Notes: generated by a model from the sequence alone, not told the origin. 64,000 nt of DNA from Nelumbo lutea (GCA_022828595.1 JAKGHH010000001.1:122214999-122278998), one strand, 5' to 3'; counted from the first letter of the stretch, positions 49,256 to 61,627 are shown. Made by a program: numbers and translations.

Positions 49256-49796
49256 AGTGAGAGCACCCAAGTCCTCCTTCCCTCCCGACAACATCACATG
49301 CGGCTACTAAGGTGGAGGCAAAGCCGTAGTGACACAGGAAGTCGCAACAGTCATTGTAGAAGAATAGCTGAGGTCAAAACAAAAACAGAAGTGGCCGACC
49401 ATGGCAAGTGGTGAGACCTGATATGACTAAGTGGAAGCACCATTGTCCAAAGATGACGCACTACGCTTGCGATGGTTGAGGTGGCAGGAAGAAGGGGAAG
49501 GGATAGAGGAGATGGGAGAAGGTGACAATGAAGAGTGTTTTATTTTCAATGTAGAAGATAATGAACAATGTTTTGTTTTGAAGGATAGTTTTGACATTTT
49601 GAAAAATTTTAAGTTGTACAGGTCATCATGTGATAAGATATATGGACTGTTAATGATAGGACTAAATTGACATTTTTTGAAAGTTTGGGTATTGCATTGA
49701 CACATTTGAAAGTTCTAGTACCAAGTTGACACTACCCCAAAGTTTAGGGTACTAAAGTGAAAATTTCCCTTAATTAAACCATTCAAATAATTTAGT

Positions 49797-50925
49797 ATGT
49801 GTTTGGTTCTGTGGGCCTTTATGGATAGGTCGTTTATTTGTACTTTTTACTTTAAACATTTCATGTTTTTGTTGTTTGATTGGGCTTCACTTTAAACTTT
49901 TTTATTCTCTACCTCAGATTAATACCCATTAAAGTGTGCCACATCAACATGGGGCATTGGGGGAAACAAGAATTTGATTTTTCTCCAAATACCCCATGCA
50001 CAAAAATCAAAGTATTTTAGCTTTCTACCATTTATTTGGTGTCTGTTTGGAACCATTGTTGTTGCTCCAAAAAACGGCACCACATCAGCACCATGTAGGA
50101 AAAAAACCGTGCTCCAAGACATGCCTTGGAAATCAAGAAGGCATGGCTTAGAGCAACACCAAATTTGGCATTTCCTGGGGCTGTAGCTCATTGCTGCCAA
50201 CAGGGTAGTGATGTGTCAATGATGTGGCAGTTGATAATGGGTAGAAGTGTAGAAAACGATTCCTGGAGCACTGGTACCAAATATAAAAAGTTGTTGTTGC
50301 TCCAGCAAACGTCCTACCTTGCAGCAATGATTCCAATAAAAAACATGCACCATTTTCTGAGAAAACGGTGCTTCCAACCCACACATCAGCAGCACCGTTT
50401 TCTTGCATCAGCATCGATGCCAAACATATACTTGATAAATGGTGAAACCAAATATGTGTTTGGTTCCATGGGCATTTATGGATAGGTCATTTATTTGTAC
50501 TTTTTCACTTTAAACGTTTCTTGTTTTTGTTGTTTGGTTGGACTTCACTTTAAACATTTTTTACTCTCCCCTTAGATTAATACCCATTAAGGTGTGTCAC
50601 ATCAGCATTTGGTTTCAAGAAACGCTGGGACGTTGGGGGAAATAAGAATTCGACGTTTACCCAAATGCCCCATGCACAAAAGTCAAAGCATTTCAGTTTT
50701 CTATCATTTATTTGATAAACAGTGAAACCCAAAAGTTGTTTCATTTTGCTTCATATGCAATAAATATCAATGCCTATGTGGCATTGATGTGGTGGCATTT
50801 TTTTAATAAACGCACACGGAACCAAACACAACCATGCTTTATATGTAATACATGTCAATGCCTATGTGGCACTGATGTGGTGGTGTTTTTTCAATAAACG
50901 CTCATGGAATCAAAAACAACCCTAA
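49797..50925. mobile_element. Nested MITE cluster
   Basis: The block GTGTTTGGTTC(T/C)(G/A)TGGGC(C/A)TTTATGGATAGGTC starts at 49798 and again at 50457. Inverted relatives (AACGCACACGGAACCAAACA, AACGCTCATGGAATCAAAAA) close units near 50828 and 50918. A third element (about 50037-50432) with ends GTGTCTGTTTGGAACC and GATGCCAAACATATAC splits the first copy: accatttattt...gataaatggtgaaacc rejoin when it is removed. A further direct duplication (atgtcaatgcctatgtggca, 50768 and 50854) lies at the right side. None has coding capacity. The superfamily is undetermined. Confidence 0.6.
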
Positions 50926-53390
50926 GAAATTTGAGTTCAAATCTGCTTCAAAGTGCACCTCACACTGATCTCATAGCATGTCCGGACTGCCATTGGGAAC
51001 AATTTCCGTACTTATATTTAATATTTATAGGAAGATGTTCCCAATACAGGGTGGGATGTGGTTGTCCATGTTAGCCTGACTCTCCTTTGAGAGAAGCTAT
51101 TTATCTATTTTCTTCATTTTTTGCATTTTTTCTTATTTTCTTTTCTTTTAAAAATATAAAACAGTAATCATTCTTTATCTTGATTAGATTAATAAAGTTG
51201 CACACTATTAGAGAGAGACCTTTAGGTTTTCCAAGGCTTCTTATTTTAATGCATGTTATTATTACATTTAAAAAAGACATTTTAAGAGAGAGAGAGAGAA
51301 AAATAGAGAATACTAATAATATAAATCAAATAAAATAAATAGGTTGAGGTTAAACAATCAAAAAATTATTAATTTAAAAATCCACTAAACTTTCACTAAA
51401 AATAAATATTAACAAAACTTAGTAAATATTAAAATGTGTTTCAATTCCACTTAAAAATCAAACTTAATAAACACTAATAAAAATAAAAAATTTAAATATA
51501 AAAATATTAATGGATAGTTTTAAACTTTTAATAATATTATTAGTTAACTTATGAGTTGAGACTGTTATTGTGCATAATGAACTCATTAAAAATGAAAAAA
51601 AATTAATGAAAATTTAAAATCTAGAACCCATTTTATTAATTGTATTTTATTGTAAAAATTACTGAATAATAATGAAAAATATCAACAATTAATTAAAAAT
51701 AAGAAATTTAAATATAAAAATATTAATTGATAGTTTAATAATATTATTAGATAACTTTGTATTAATGCATTTTTAATTAATTAATAATTTTTATGAGTAG
51801 ATACCTTTATTGTGCATAATGAACTCATTAAAAATGATAAAAGTTAATGAAATTTTAAAATATAGAACCAATTTTATTAACGGTATTTTATTGCAAAAAT
51901 TACTAAATAATAATGAAAAATAACAACAATTAATTAAAAATAAGAAATTTAAATATAAAAATACTAATTGATAGTTTTAATAATATTATTAGATAACTTT
52001 GTATTAATGCATTTTTAATTAATTAATAATTTTTATGAGTAGAGACCTTTATTGTGCATAATGAACTCATTAAAAAATATAAAAATTAATCAAAGTTTAA
52101 AATGTAGAACATGCTTTATTAACAGTGTTTTATTGCAAAATTCCTCATTTGCAAAAATTGCTGAATAATAATGAAAAAATACCAACAATTAGTTACAAAC
52201 CCAAAAAAAATTGAAAAACCTAAACATAATTAAAATACTAATAATAATTAAGAAATATTGAAACTTAACAATATTTTATATTAATAAGGATATTTACTGA
52301 AAATAATTAAAATGTACAATTAATAGTATTTTATTATTAAAAAATAATAATATTGAAAATTAGTTATATTTTTATTAACTATGTCACTTATTTAGTTATT
52401 TAATTTATTTTTACTAAAAGCAAATGCAATTTAATTTTATAGTGATTAATTGCAAAAATAAATGCCGAAAATTATTGAAAAATACTCATATGCAAAAATT
52501 ACTGAATAATAATGAAAAAGCACAAAAAATTCTGAAAATTCTGGAAAACCTAAAGCTTAATTAAAATACTAAAAATAATTAAAAAAATAAATCAATTGTA
52601 TTTTATTGCAAAAAATACTGAATAATAATGAAAAAGTAATGCATTTTAATTATTAATAGTAATATAATTAACAATAGTTATTTTTAAATTGTAATTAACA
52701 ATAATTATAATATAAGCTATAAATAGTAGAGAATTACATTTAATGACCAAAAAATTACATTTAATTAGTTTTAGCCAAGAGTTTAGTAATATTTCTAAAA
52801 ATATGATAATTTCCAAGAATTATTGTATTTTAAATAAATACAATAATTTAATAATTACAATATTTTAATAGCTAATAATATTTTAATAATTAATAAAAAG
52901 TAACAAATCGTTTATAACTTAAGCACCTATTAGATCTATAAATTTTCAAGCTCAAGGAACTATTTTCTTTTGAGTCACGTTTAGCTGGGATATGCACCAT
53001 GCCCACACATTATCAAGAATAGTCAAATTTGAAGTCTAATTGGGTATCAAACTTTTGGAGTTCAATGATGCTTTAGTGGATAGGGCCCAAGCTAAATAAC
53101 CCCTATATAATAAGCTCAACTTGGAAGTTATATGCATATATGGTAATATATATATAATATTTAAATAACAAGTTTTCAGCCCTTATATAAAGTCTGAAAC
53201 CCGATCTATACACAAAATGTCTTATTTTCAATATAATTTTATAAAATAAATATTATATTAACTTTGTAATAAATTAATAAATTAATAAACTAATTTATAT
53301 TTCCTAATAGTAAATTAATATTTATTAATAATTTAAGAAGTATATATATATATATATATATGTATTATATAATATAAGTACTTTTTTATA
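50926..53390. other. AT-rich intergenic DNA
   Basis: No gene is recognised. It contains a GAGAGA run (51283-51299), the tandem repeat listed separately, and a TA microsatellite at 53341-53360. The local base composition, with AAT/ATT-rich blocks, resembles the Helitron bodies in this window. Confidence 0.6.
51550..52150. repeat. Tandem repeat, period about 240-245 bp, 2.5 copies
   Basis: TTTATTGTGCATAATGAACTC begins near 51570, 51809 and 52051, each followed by ATTAAAAA, TTTAAAAT.TAGAAC and TTTTATT..CAAAAATTACTGAATAATAATG. The third copy is partial. Confidence 0.8.
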
Positions 53391-53399
53391 TATGTAATA

Positions 53400-53855
53400 G
53401 TATCGGCCTGGGCTTATTTGAGAAAGCTTGAGCTCGAGCCCACGGGCTTAAAATTTTGTCCAAGCCTAAAAAATAATGGGTCAAGCCGGGCTAGGCCGTT
53501 TGGCTACCCGACCCATGAATATGTCTAATTGTATATATAAACAATTGTATACATAAAAAATCATATGAAATAAAAATTTAAACAAACTTTTCAATTTTTT
53601 TAAACATTGACGTCTCATAGATTGGCCCGGTCCACGGCTTGGCTTGGCCCAAGGCTCGGCCCATGGACTAGCTCGACCAATGGCATGACACGGTCTCAAG
53701 CTATGTTCATGCCGAACCAACCCCCCAAATTATCCCAAGGGAGGGAGGCACAACCCAAGACGCCTCGTGGGCCAACACGGCACAACCCACACTTTGTATG
53801 GGCCACATGCAGGTCATGCCATGCTGGCTCAGCACGACCTGATTTACACCTTTAC
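53400..53855. mobile_element. Truncated relative of the inverted-repeat element at 21272
   Basis: The core gtatatataaacaattgtat and the following GGCCCGGTCCACGGCTTGG-type stretch match 21590-21790. The right end GATTTACACCTTTAC resembles that element's terminal TTTACACCTCTA. No clear left terminus. Confidence 0.5.
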
Positions 53856-53879
53856 TTGAACCCGCCCAATACTAGGGAC

Positions 53880-54451
53880 GAGGCTGGGAAATTCGAGGAT
53901 TCCCCATCCTTGATGAGGAGTGGGGTTCCTTACCCCTAAACTCACTTGACATTGGGGAGTGGTTGCCTTACCCTGAACCCATTTAACACTAAGGACAGGG
54001 CGGGGATGGAGTTGAGTGTCTTGACTTTGGGGCAGGGAGCCAGGGATAGGGATGGATGCCTCGCTTTGAACCCACCACCCTGTTGTCATTCCTATATAAT
54101 TGTTAATTATTAATGAAATTAATAAAAATGTTAGTTTTTGTAATTATTTTTATTTATTTAAAGTTAATCAAAAATTCATTTAAAATAACAACAATTATTA
54201 AATTACTACAAATTATTAATAAAACTAAATTTATTAAAAAATATTTATTCATATTAAATTAACAATAATTATTTTTTGTAAATCAACATTAAATGAAAAA
54301 TACAATTATTAAAATTTTAAATATTAACAATAACTTTGAATACTTTTAGTTAATTAAAACCAAATTTTGATTATTAACTTAATATTAATTAATAATAAAT
54401 AGAATTATTAAATCTTTCAGATTTCCCATGCATCGCATGGGTCCTTGCTAG
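53880..54451 (+). mobile_element. Helitron-type 3' end, first of two tandem copies
   Basis: It ends with hairpin CCCATGCATCGCATGGG (54425-54441, 7-bp stem, 3-base loop), TCCTTG and CTAG at 54448-54451, followed by T. This is a textbook Helitron terminus. The body from CTTGATGAGGAGTGGGGTTC onward is repeated at 54519-55008. The 5' end is not recognised, so the left limit is only where homology starts. Confidence 0.65.
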
Positions 54452-54518
54452 TTTATCCTTTGAAAATTCAAGTACGACACGTTTTGAAGTTTGAAAATTC
54501 AACTAATAATTATTTATA

Positions 54519-55008
54519 CCCTTGATGAGGAGTGGGGTGCCTTGCCCTTGACATTAAGGAGTGGTTGCCTTGCCTTGAACCTGCTTAACACTGGGGACAG
54601 GGCGGGGATGGGGTGCCTCGCCCTGAACCCATCTCGTTGTCATTCATATATAATTGTTAATTATTAGTGAAATTAATAAAAATGTTAACTTTTATAATTA
54701 TTTATATTTATTTAAAGTTAACCAAATTTTCATTTAAAAATAATAACAATTATTAAAATTACTATAAATTATTAATAAAACTAAATTTATTAAAAAATAT
54801 TTGTTTATATTAAATTAACAATAATTATTTTTTTTGTAAATCAACATTAAATAAAAATACAATAATTAAAATTTTGGATATTAACAATAAATTTGGATAC
54901 TTTTAATTAATTAACAATAAATTTTAATTATTAATTTAATATTAATTAATAGTAAATAAATTATTAAATCTTTCATATTTTCCCGTGCATCGCACGGATC
55001 CCCGCTAA
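54519..55008 (+). mobile_element. Helitron-type 3' end, second tandem copy, next to the FLDH-like gene
   Basis: It repeats the preceding unit (CCTTGATGAGGAGTGGGGTG, then CAGGGCGGGGATGG). It ends with hairpin CCGTGCATCGCACGG (54984-54998), ATCCCCG and CTAA (CTRR type) before T. The end lies about 230 bp upstream of the FLDH-like start codon. Confidence 0.6.
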
Positions 55009-55238
55009 TTTTTAATAAAAAATCGAGGTTTTATTGCAAATCTACCGGTTTGATGAATAGGAATAGGAATAGGATTTAGGGTAGGGCGTTGAACTGGACC
55101 TTTCCGAATTCCAGTCAATGGCATGCCAATGCGGGTATTATCTGAGAGGAGACTTCTACAAGCACTGTAACTGAACAAAAATCTCGGGACAGAGGCTGGG
55201 CATAGATACCTGAACCTGGGGACTGGGAGACCGAGGAG
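55009..55238 (+). promoter_or_regulatory. Proximal promoter and 5' UTR of the FLDH-like gene
   Basis: Only 230 bases separate the Helitron end from the ATG. No clear TATA box is visible in the GC-moderate sequence. The promoter must be TATA-less or extend into the transposon. Confidence 0.45.
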
Positions 55239-58200
55239 ATGAAGGTATTGGTCACCGGAGCGTCCGGTTACTTGGGTGGGAATTTGTGCCGAGCCCTACT
55301 CAGGCAAGGTTACTCCATCCGAGCATTTGTGCGGCCAACAAGCGACGTTTCTCTCCTTGGACCGGCATCGGCGACCCACGGACGGGACGGGGAGGGTTCC
55401 CTGGAGCTCGTCTACGGCGACGTCAACGACCTCCCTTCTCTGCTTGTGGCCTGCTCCGGTTGCCAGGTTATCTTCCACGTCGCTGCCCTGGTTGAGCCAT
55501 GGCTTCCTGATCCGTCTAGGTTCTTCTCTGTAAGCAACCTTTCTTCCTCTCCCCACACTCGACTGATGCCCAGAGTACTTCTGGATTCTCCCTCTGTTTG
55601 ATCGTTTTTGTTAATTGTTGTCAGGTTAACGTTGGAGGCCTGAAAAACGTATTACAAGCATTCAGAGAGATGAAGACTGTGGAGAAGATAATATATACAT
55701 CCTCCTTCTTCGCTCTCGGGCCAACAGACGGTTACATAGCAGATGAGAAACAGACTCATCCGGAGAAGTCATTTTGTACGGAATATGAGAAATCAAAGGC
55801 CATGGCCGATAAGGTTGCTCTACAGGCGGCGTCCGACGGGTTGCCGATTATCGTTCTCTATCCCGGAGTTATTTATGGTTCCGGAAAATTGACGGCGGGA
55901 AATGTGGTTGCCAAATTGGTAATTTCATTATTCTATTCCATTATTCCTGAATGCGATGATGATGATGAGTAATAATGTATGTTTATCTATTGTCCATTGT
56001 GGATCAGTAGAAATTCTGTGGGATTTACACATTAATGATGACTGTCTGGTCCAACTATCGCACCTTGACTGACGTGCCCCTGTAAAGTTTTGCCGTGTTG
56101 GATGAACGTATCACTTTACTGTAAACTTTTAAATCTTAACTATACGTCTCAAGATTTTGGATCTCTAAAGCTTACTGACTAGTCTAATTAGATGGCTTAT
56201 GCTTTAGAGAAATGGCAATCTTAAGTAATTTAACTTTGGAAAAGTATACTAAACTAGAAAATATTTTTTTTTTATCTATTCTATGTGAGAATTATCTGAA
56301 TTAAATGATCTGAAATTTTGGGCAAGACAATTCTGGCAGAAAAAAAAGAATTGCTTCAGTATACTTGGATAAAAATTAAGTCTTGCCAAATATGAACTGT
56401 ATTTTATTAGTGATTAAAATGAAGCAATCGCACTAATGAGTATAATGATGAACTAGGATATAACATAATGAACAAAGAATTGGCAACTCTATTTTATATT
56501 AATGGTACATTTGATTTGAAGTAATGCCATACCTTTTTTTTTCACATAATGGTCTCATGTTAGATTTGCTTTTTTTTTATCAGTGTACTATTTTGAAGTA
56601 CCAGGTGGTGTTTAAGAATTGCATGATATGCACAACAGCACAACATGCAGAAAAATACAAACTTACCTGGCAGAGTCGATCCCCATTGTAACTCAACAAT
56701 TGCCAAAGCCCATCCCTGTCGACTTCATTTGAACTGGAACTCTAGAAGTCATGCATGTTGTGGTCCATCTGAAATGGGATATTCACTTTCGAAGCTACAA
56801 CAATAGTCTGATGACTGAACCATTGGAGCTATCCCTCATGCAACCAATGACCACTTGAAAATCTCTTTCCATTTCAATTCTTTCAAAATCCATGACTCTT
56901 AGTGGTCATAGGCCTTGAAGAAAGAAGGCCACAATCCTCTCAGAACCCATGCCCTTGGTGTTTATGGTTGTCAATTTTTTTTCTGACACATTTACAATGT
57001 AGAATTGTAGATCAGATATTGTTCTTGTTCTTAGAGTGTCCACTGTACTCATTAGGAGTGATCTCAGGTTACTGAATGATTTTCAGTTTTAGAGATTTGT
57101 GGTATCATTTCATCATGCTTATGAGCTGGTCTCATGCCAAGTTACAATTCGTCAATGATAATATAGCATATTAACATGTGTACAAGACACTGTTGGTTGG
57201 TCCCATTGATGACATATTTTCTCTCTATTTGGAGCAAATACTTGGAAACTGTTTTGTTTGTCTAATGAAATTGACTACTTGAATATACAATACAGTATTT
57301 GTCCATTCCTTTCATTGTGAGTTGTTATCTTTTTGCTGTTTCAGTTGATTGAACGTTTTAATGGGGGCTTACCTGGTTATATTGGCTCTGGGCAAGATAA
57401 GTTTTCATTTAGCCATGTTGAAGATGTAATTGATGGACACATTGCAGCACTGAAGAAAGGTCGCCCAGGTGAAAGATACCTTCTTACGGGGGAAAATGCC
57501 TCATTTGTGCATGTTTTCAATGTTTCTTCCTTCATTACTGAAACAAAAAGGCCTTGGTTTCACATCCCTTTGTGGCTGGTGGAGATATATGGATGGATAT
57601 CAGTTCTCTTCTCTCGAATTACAGGAAGGCTTCCTCTGATCAGTCCTCCGGTATGATCTATGCTCCCTGCAACATTACATATAGCAAAAAAAGAGCTAAC
57701 AATAATGCCACTCTTCACTAAATAGCATACATATCCCTCAAAACATAAAACAGCTAATGGTCTGTGGGGGCAATACAGATCTTGTGTATGATATTCCCCC
57801 TCTTACATAAAACAGCTTAAGGGCACCCTAGCCTTAAACCTTGAACAAGAGGAACTCATCTCTCGTGAAATCTCCAACACCTAAGGGGCCTAAGTAAATC
57901 ATCAAGATGTTGCCTAGATGGTCCTTAATCCCACCAATACCCAATCTGTTACGCTTTCTAAGACTACAAGTTTTGAAGTTTAACATAATGGAATGTAAAG
58001 GTAGAGGTAACCTTTATTGTATTACATTACAACTTTTTTTTGATCAGTACTATTACATTACAACTTGAGTGTTATAAAATTTTGCAAATTGGATTTTTAA
58101 GGGCACCCAGTGAACCAGATTTTGGCTGAATTGATGTTGTTTCCCTACTGTGGCATCCTTATCCCTTGGGACCTGATATCATGCAATTAATAATAGTGAT

Positions 58201-58451
58201 AACCATCTATAATGCTTGGAGTTGGAGTGTTGCCCTTTAATGTTCTATCAAATAGTTCTTGACGTAAAACTTCAATCAAACTCAGAATTATCAATGCATG
58301 TCTCTTGCAGACAGTATATGTGCTGAGGCATCAATGGGCATATTCTTGTGAGAAGGCCAAAGTGGAGTTGGGATATAACCCTAGAAGCTTAAAGGAAGGT
58401 CTTGGGGAGGTGCTTCCATGGTTGAAGAACTTGGGCCTCATAAAATATTAA
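55239..58451 (+). CDS. FLDH: NAD(P)-binding short-chain reductase, farnesol-dehydrogenase-like (FLDH), 343 aa, four exons
   Basis: Exons: 55239-55529, 55625-55918, 57345-57650, 58311-58451. All are phase 0 with GT-AG introns. The N-terminal Rossmann motif is TGASGYLG (Gly7, Gly10, Gly13). Catalytic residues are Ser123/Ser124 in YTSSFFALG and Tyr151-x3-Lys155 in EYEKSK. Further family blocks are VAALVEPWLPDPSRFFSVNV, VLYPGVIYG, SFSHVEDVIDGH, GERYLLTGENASF and LRHQWAYSCEKAKVELGYNP. From memory these match Arabidopsis FLDH, which oxidises farnesol to farnesal with NAD and is linked to ABA signalling. The length also agrees. A hydrophobic stretch (PLWLVEIYGWISVLFSRITG) may bind membrane. The loop after residue 40 is longer than usual. 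Assignment against other dihydroflavonol-reductase-like proteins is by pattern recall. No lesion is seen. Confidence 0.92.
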
Positions 58452-58816
58452 GGACTGTTGAGTCTGTATAATTGTTGTTGCTGCTTTAGGCCTAAAAGTG
58501 CATAGTGGGGGTTTTTCCTATAAATGTCTACATTATCTCTGTTGGTCCATGTAGCAGCTACCCTATTCCCTTTGAGGTGCTTGATTTGCATTTATGGCGC
58601 ATTCTACTTGTAAATATCAGAAGACTTTTTTTTGTGAAAATGGTATTGTATTATGTATTAACTGACAAAAGCAGGTGGGTGTATACAAGTATAGTTCATG
58701 CAGCATAGTGAGGGTGTATACAAGTGTAGCTCATGCAGCACAGTGAGTACTGTGAGCCACTATATAATGAAAAAACATGATTCCAACAACACAAGAAATT
58801 CAGTTGTGGGTGCACC
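58452..58816 (+). other. 3' flank of the FLDH-like gene
   Basis: It contains the 3' UTR and a short direct duplication (gtgtatacaagt.tag.tcatgcagca, 58678 and 58712). The polyadenylation site cannot be fixed. Confidence 0.5.
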
Positions 58817-59457
58817 CATAGTTGTCAAGGCAAAGCCTAGGCGCCCTTTGAGGCTCGCCTCGCCTAATCACCTAACAGTTTTCTATTTCCTACTATAAAA
58901 TAATTTTTTATTCATTCTTTTTTGAGATTATAATTATAAAATAGACATTATTAAACTAAAATAATCATTTTGTGTGTTTATATTACTAATTTTTTTATTA
59001 TTTTCTTATTTATTAGGGTTTAATCAACACAAACATTGCCAAATGCTGTATTGAACCATCAAAAACTTGAAAACCTGAACCAATACCTAAGGAAGAACTA
59101 AAAATTTTATCTAATCAGCACATTTTCCTCTTTCATATATTCTTCTTCTTCTACTACCACTACTACTAATACTTTTTATTTTCTTCTTTTCCTATGACAA
59201 AAGTAAGGGTTCAGCCCCTATATTTTTTGAATTTTATTTTTCTTTTTCCTTTTCTTCTCATGAATATGTTGATTTTCCATACTTCAATATGAAATTTATA
59301 TTTTTCTTATGAAAATCATGAATAATTATTAAAGAAATATGGTTATGGTACATAGGGAACTACCCTAGGATCTATGTTTTTAACATAAAAATCCATTGCC
59401 TAGGTGACAAGGCGCCCCCCAGTCACCTAGCCTTGTCTTGGTGCCTTGAAAACTATG
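58817..59457. mobile_element. MITE with CATAGTTGTCAAGGC ends
   Basis: Left end CATAGTTGTCAAGGCAAAGCC and right end GGTGCCTTGAAAACTATG are inverted repeats. Both are followed inward by a second motif (GCCTAGGCGCC / GGCGCCCCCCAGTCACCTAGCC). The centre is AT-rich and non-coding. This terminal sequence is a common plant MITE signature. No unambiguous target duplication. Confidence 0.65.
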
Positions 59458-60591
59458 GATGGACCTTGCACTTTCATCACCATTGCTCAAAACAGCATTT
59501 CTTGATCAAAGAATGCCAGTTGGGGAATGCCTGTAAAAGAGTTGTGGGTCACAATCCAATATTGGATTGGTTGCTACTGTCCTAGTTGCCATCTCATTTG
59601 TAGATACCTTGTCATAAAAAATGCTTAAATATCATTTTCCCACCCTATCCAAATTACACAAGAAGGAATGATACTCGAGAGTCGAGACAGGACTCTGACC
59701 ACCTCTTTTATTTAGGCTTTTCACCTTTCAATATACAGTAGTTCCACCACTGTTCTAGGACCACCAATTGAAGTTGATTAAGGTGCAAAAGTATGCAAAA
59801 ATATAGATACATGGTCTGCAGTTTCCACTTTCAAGCTCTTATGGACAGAACTGAGATTTTCATTTCTCTCCTAATCAGCTTGTGAGGCATTTGCATAATG
59901 TGGTTGACCATACTATACTATAAAAGGGCTAGAAGGTTCCAAATCTCTGTGAGGAAAGCCATCTGTCATTAACCTACTCTGATCTTATCCCATACCTAGC
60001 TCCAAACATCTTGGTCAATAATTGGAGGGCAGGCACCAGTTATCAACATCAAATTAGCCATCTCTTCCCATTTCCAAGTCATTTAAGTCTCTTCTAAAAG
60101 GATTCCATATCAATGCTCCCCAGGACCTCATATTGGCCAGCCACTGGTGGCTCTTTATTTGTAGGCATCAAAAGACTGTCTTCCAATTTGTAGGGTCTAG
60201 ATTAATTCAACAGACATAAACAAAACTTAAACCACGTGGGTTTCATCTGTCTGCGGTACTGTCATATATTAAGATTCCTCCAGAAATGTCTTACATTTTC
60301 TGATTTTTCGCCTGGAATATCTATTCAACAAGTTCGAATTCTATTGTGTTAATAAGAGGGAGTACCTTGGAAAGTTAGTTTGTGGCCAATGACACAACTC
60401 ATTATGGTTAGAGCTTGAACGGTAAGCAAGGTTTTAAAAAAGGCTGAAGGAATAGTTGAGGTATAATGGCCCAATAAGGTGAGGAATGAATCTGAAGGTG
60501 TCGCAAGGGGTAAGACTCAAAAATTAAGAAATTAAAGTTTATAAATGATAAAAGAATATATGATATACTTGAGTTAGAATGGCAGAATTAC
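59458..60591. other. Intergenic DNA, no recognised feature
   Basis: Ordinary base composition, no long frames, no transposon signatures and no RNA genes that I can see. Confidence 0.5.
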
Positions 60592-61626
60592 TGACGCCCC
60601 TCAATCAAATTGACCAAAGCCGTTTAAGTTCGAAGCCATGTGGTGTCTTGACCCCTCTTTCAAAGAGCTGGTTAATCAAGCGTGGCAAACAGAAACATTG
60701 GGGTCTAAGGTGATGAAGGCGGATTTGACCCTCTAGTGAAATTGTGACACCTAGTACCTCATGCCAAATGTGCAGCCTCTTGACAACTAGACAGCTCGAG
60801 TTAGCCACAGGCAGCTCGTCATAGGCAGTTTGCCACAGAGCGAGCTCGAGTGCACCGGCGTCCCGAGCTGCACTCCAAGCTAAGCTCACCTCAGTTCGCG
60901 AACTAGTTCACTCCAGGCCCAAGCAAGTGGGTCATATCGAAGACAACTCGCCTCAAGTAGAATCACTTCGACATGTCACCGGTAGCTCGCTACGGAGTAA
61001 CCCGCTACAGAGTAGCTCACTGCAGGGTAGTGCGGCGCCCAGCGAGAAGCTTCTTATCTAACGGAACCGTACCTGCCGCACTGCTCCCGCATCCTTTTTC
61101 TAGCGGTGCAGTACCTGCAGATTTAGAGAACTGTGCCCACGTCTCTCGATAGGCAGCGCAACGCCTGCCGATTCAAAAGGTTGTACCCACGTCTCTCGAC
61201 AGGTGGTGTCGTGATCTGCGGGTTGTCTCCTGATTGGCGGGACTGTACCAAGCAACGGTCACTGTAGCCCACTTGCCTTCAGTCCTGACAATAACGGTCA
61301 GCCACCTCGAGACGCTGCCTGACAAGCATATCCCGCCACAACAGGGATACGTGGCCGACTCAGTCGAACTCGTCAAAGCATCGGTATATAGACATTTCAA
61401 CTCCCCAAGGATCGAGGTATAGCATATTCACCACTCTTTAGCTTTCTCATATTCTTACAAACTTATTCTCTCTCAGCTCGCTACCGAGTTCTAACTTAAG
61501 CATCGGAGAGTCCTCGCTAGGTATTCAACCTCGGGTCCCTTTGTCCTTCTTGCAGGTACCTCTTGTCCATCACCAGCTAGAAGCCTCGTCACTTCCAGCT
61601 AGGAGTGGTCGGATTGCGCATCATCA
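60592..61626 (+). repeat. 5' LTR of a second Tat-lineage gypsy element
   Basis: It begins TGACGCCCCTCAATCAAATT, at a sharp shift from AT-rich to GC-rich DNA, and ends GCGCATCA(TCA) before the primer site. The short end inverse TGACG/CATCA fits. A TATA-like GGTATATAGAC lies near 61382. Internal short repeats carry AGCTCGC and CTACAGAGTAGCTC. The second LTR is outside the window. Confidence 0.7.
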
Positions 61627-61627
61627 A

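Larger units (their letters stand above)
42941..49260 (-). mobile_element. Ty1/copia retrotransposon (42946-49255) with 5-bp target duplication AGTGA
   Basis: This is a 6,310 bp element with LTRs at both ends, TG...CA termini, and identical flanks AGTGA at 42941-42945 and 49256-49260. The primer site, gag, protease, integrase, RT and RNase H follow on the minus strand in copia order. Pol frames carry a handful of stops and frameshifts, so it is recently inserted but inactive. It lies inside the inverted-repeat element 41512-49774. Confidence 0.95.
41512..49774. mobile_element. Large terminal-inverted-repeat element carrying gene fragments (Pack-MULE-like)
   Basis: The left arm (about 41512-41640) starts AAGGGAAAATTCCACTTT, then ACCCTAAACTTTAGGGTAGT and AATAGTACCCAAACTTTTAA. 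The reverse complement of the right arm (about 49640-49774) reads AAGGGAAATTTTCACTTTAG, ACCCTAAACTTTGGGGTAGT and CAATACCCAAACTTTCAAAA. The arms are diverged over about 130 bp. Between them are fragments of a hAT-like gene and an isopentenyltransferase gene, plus a later copia insertion. I cannot see a convincing target duplication, so the superfamily is inferred. Confidence 0.6.

Noticed and set aside
55276..55556. Alternative frames on both strands over FLDH-like exon 1
   Set aside because: GC-rich exon shadows. The frame from 55239 gives the conserved Rossmann motif and spliced continuation.
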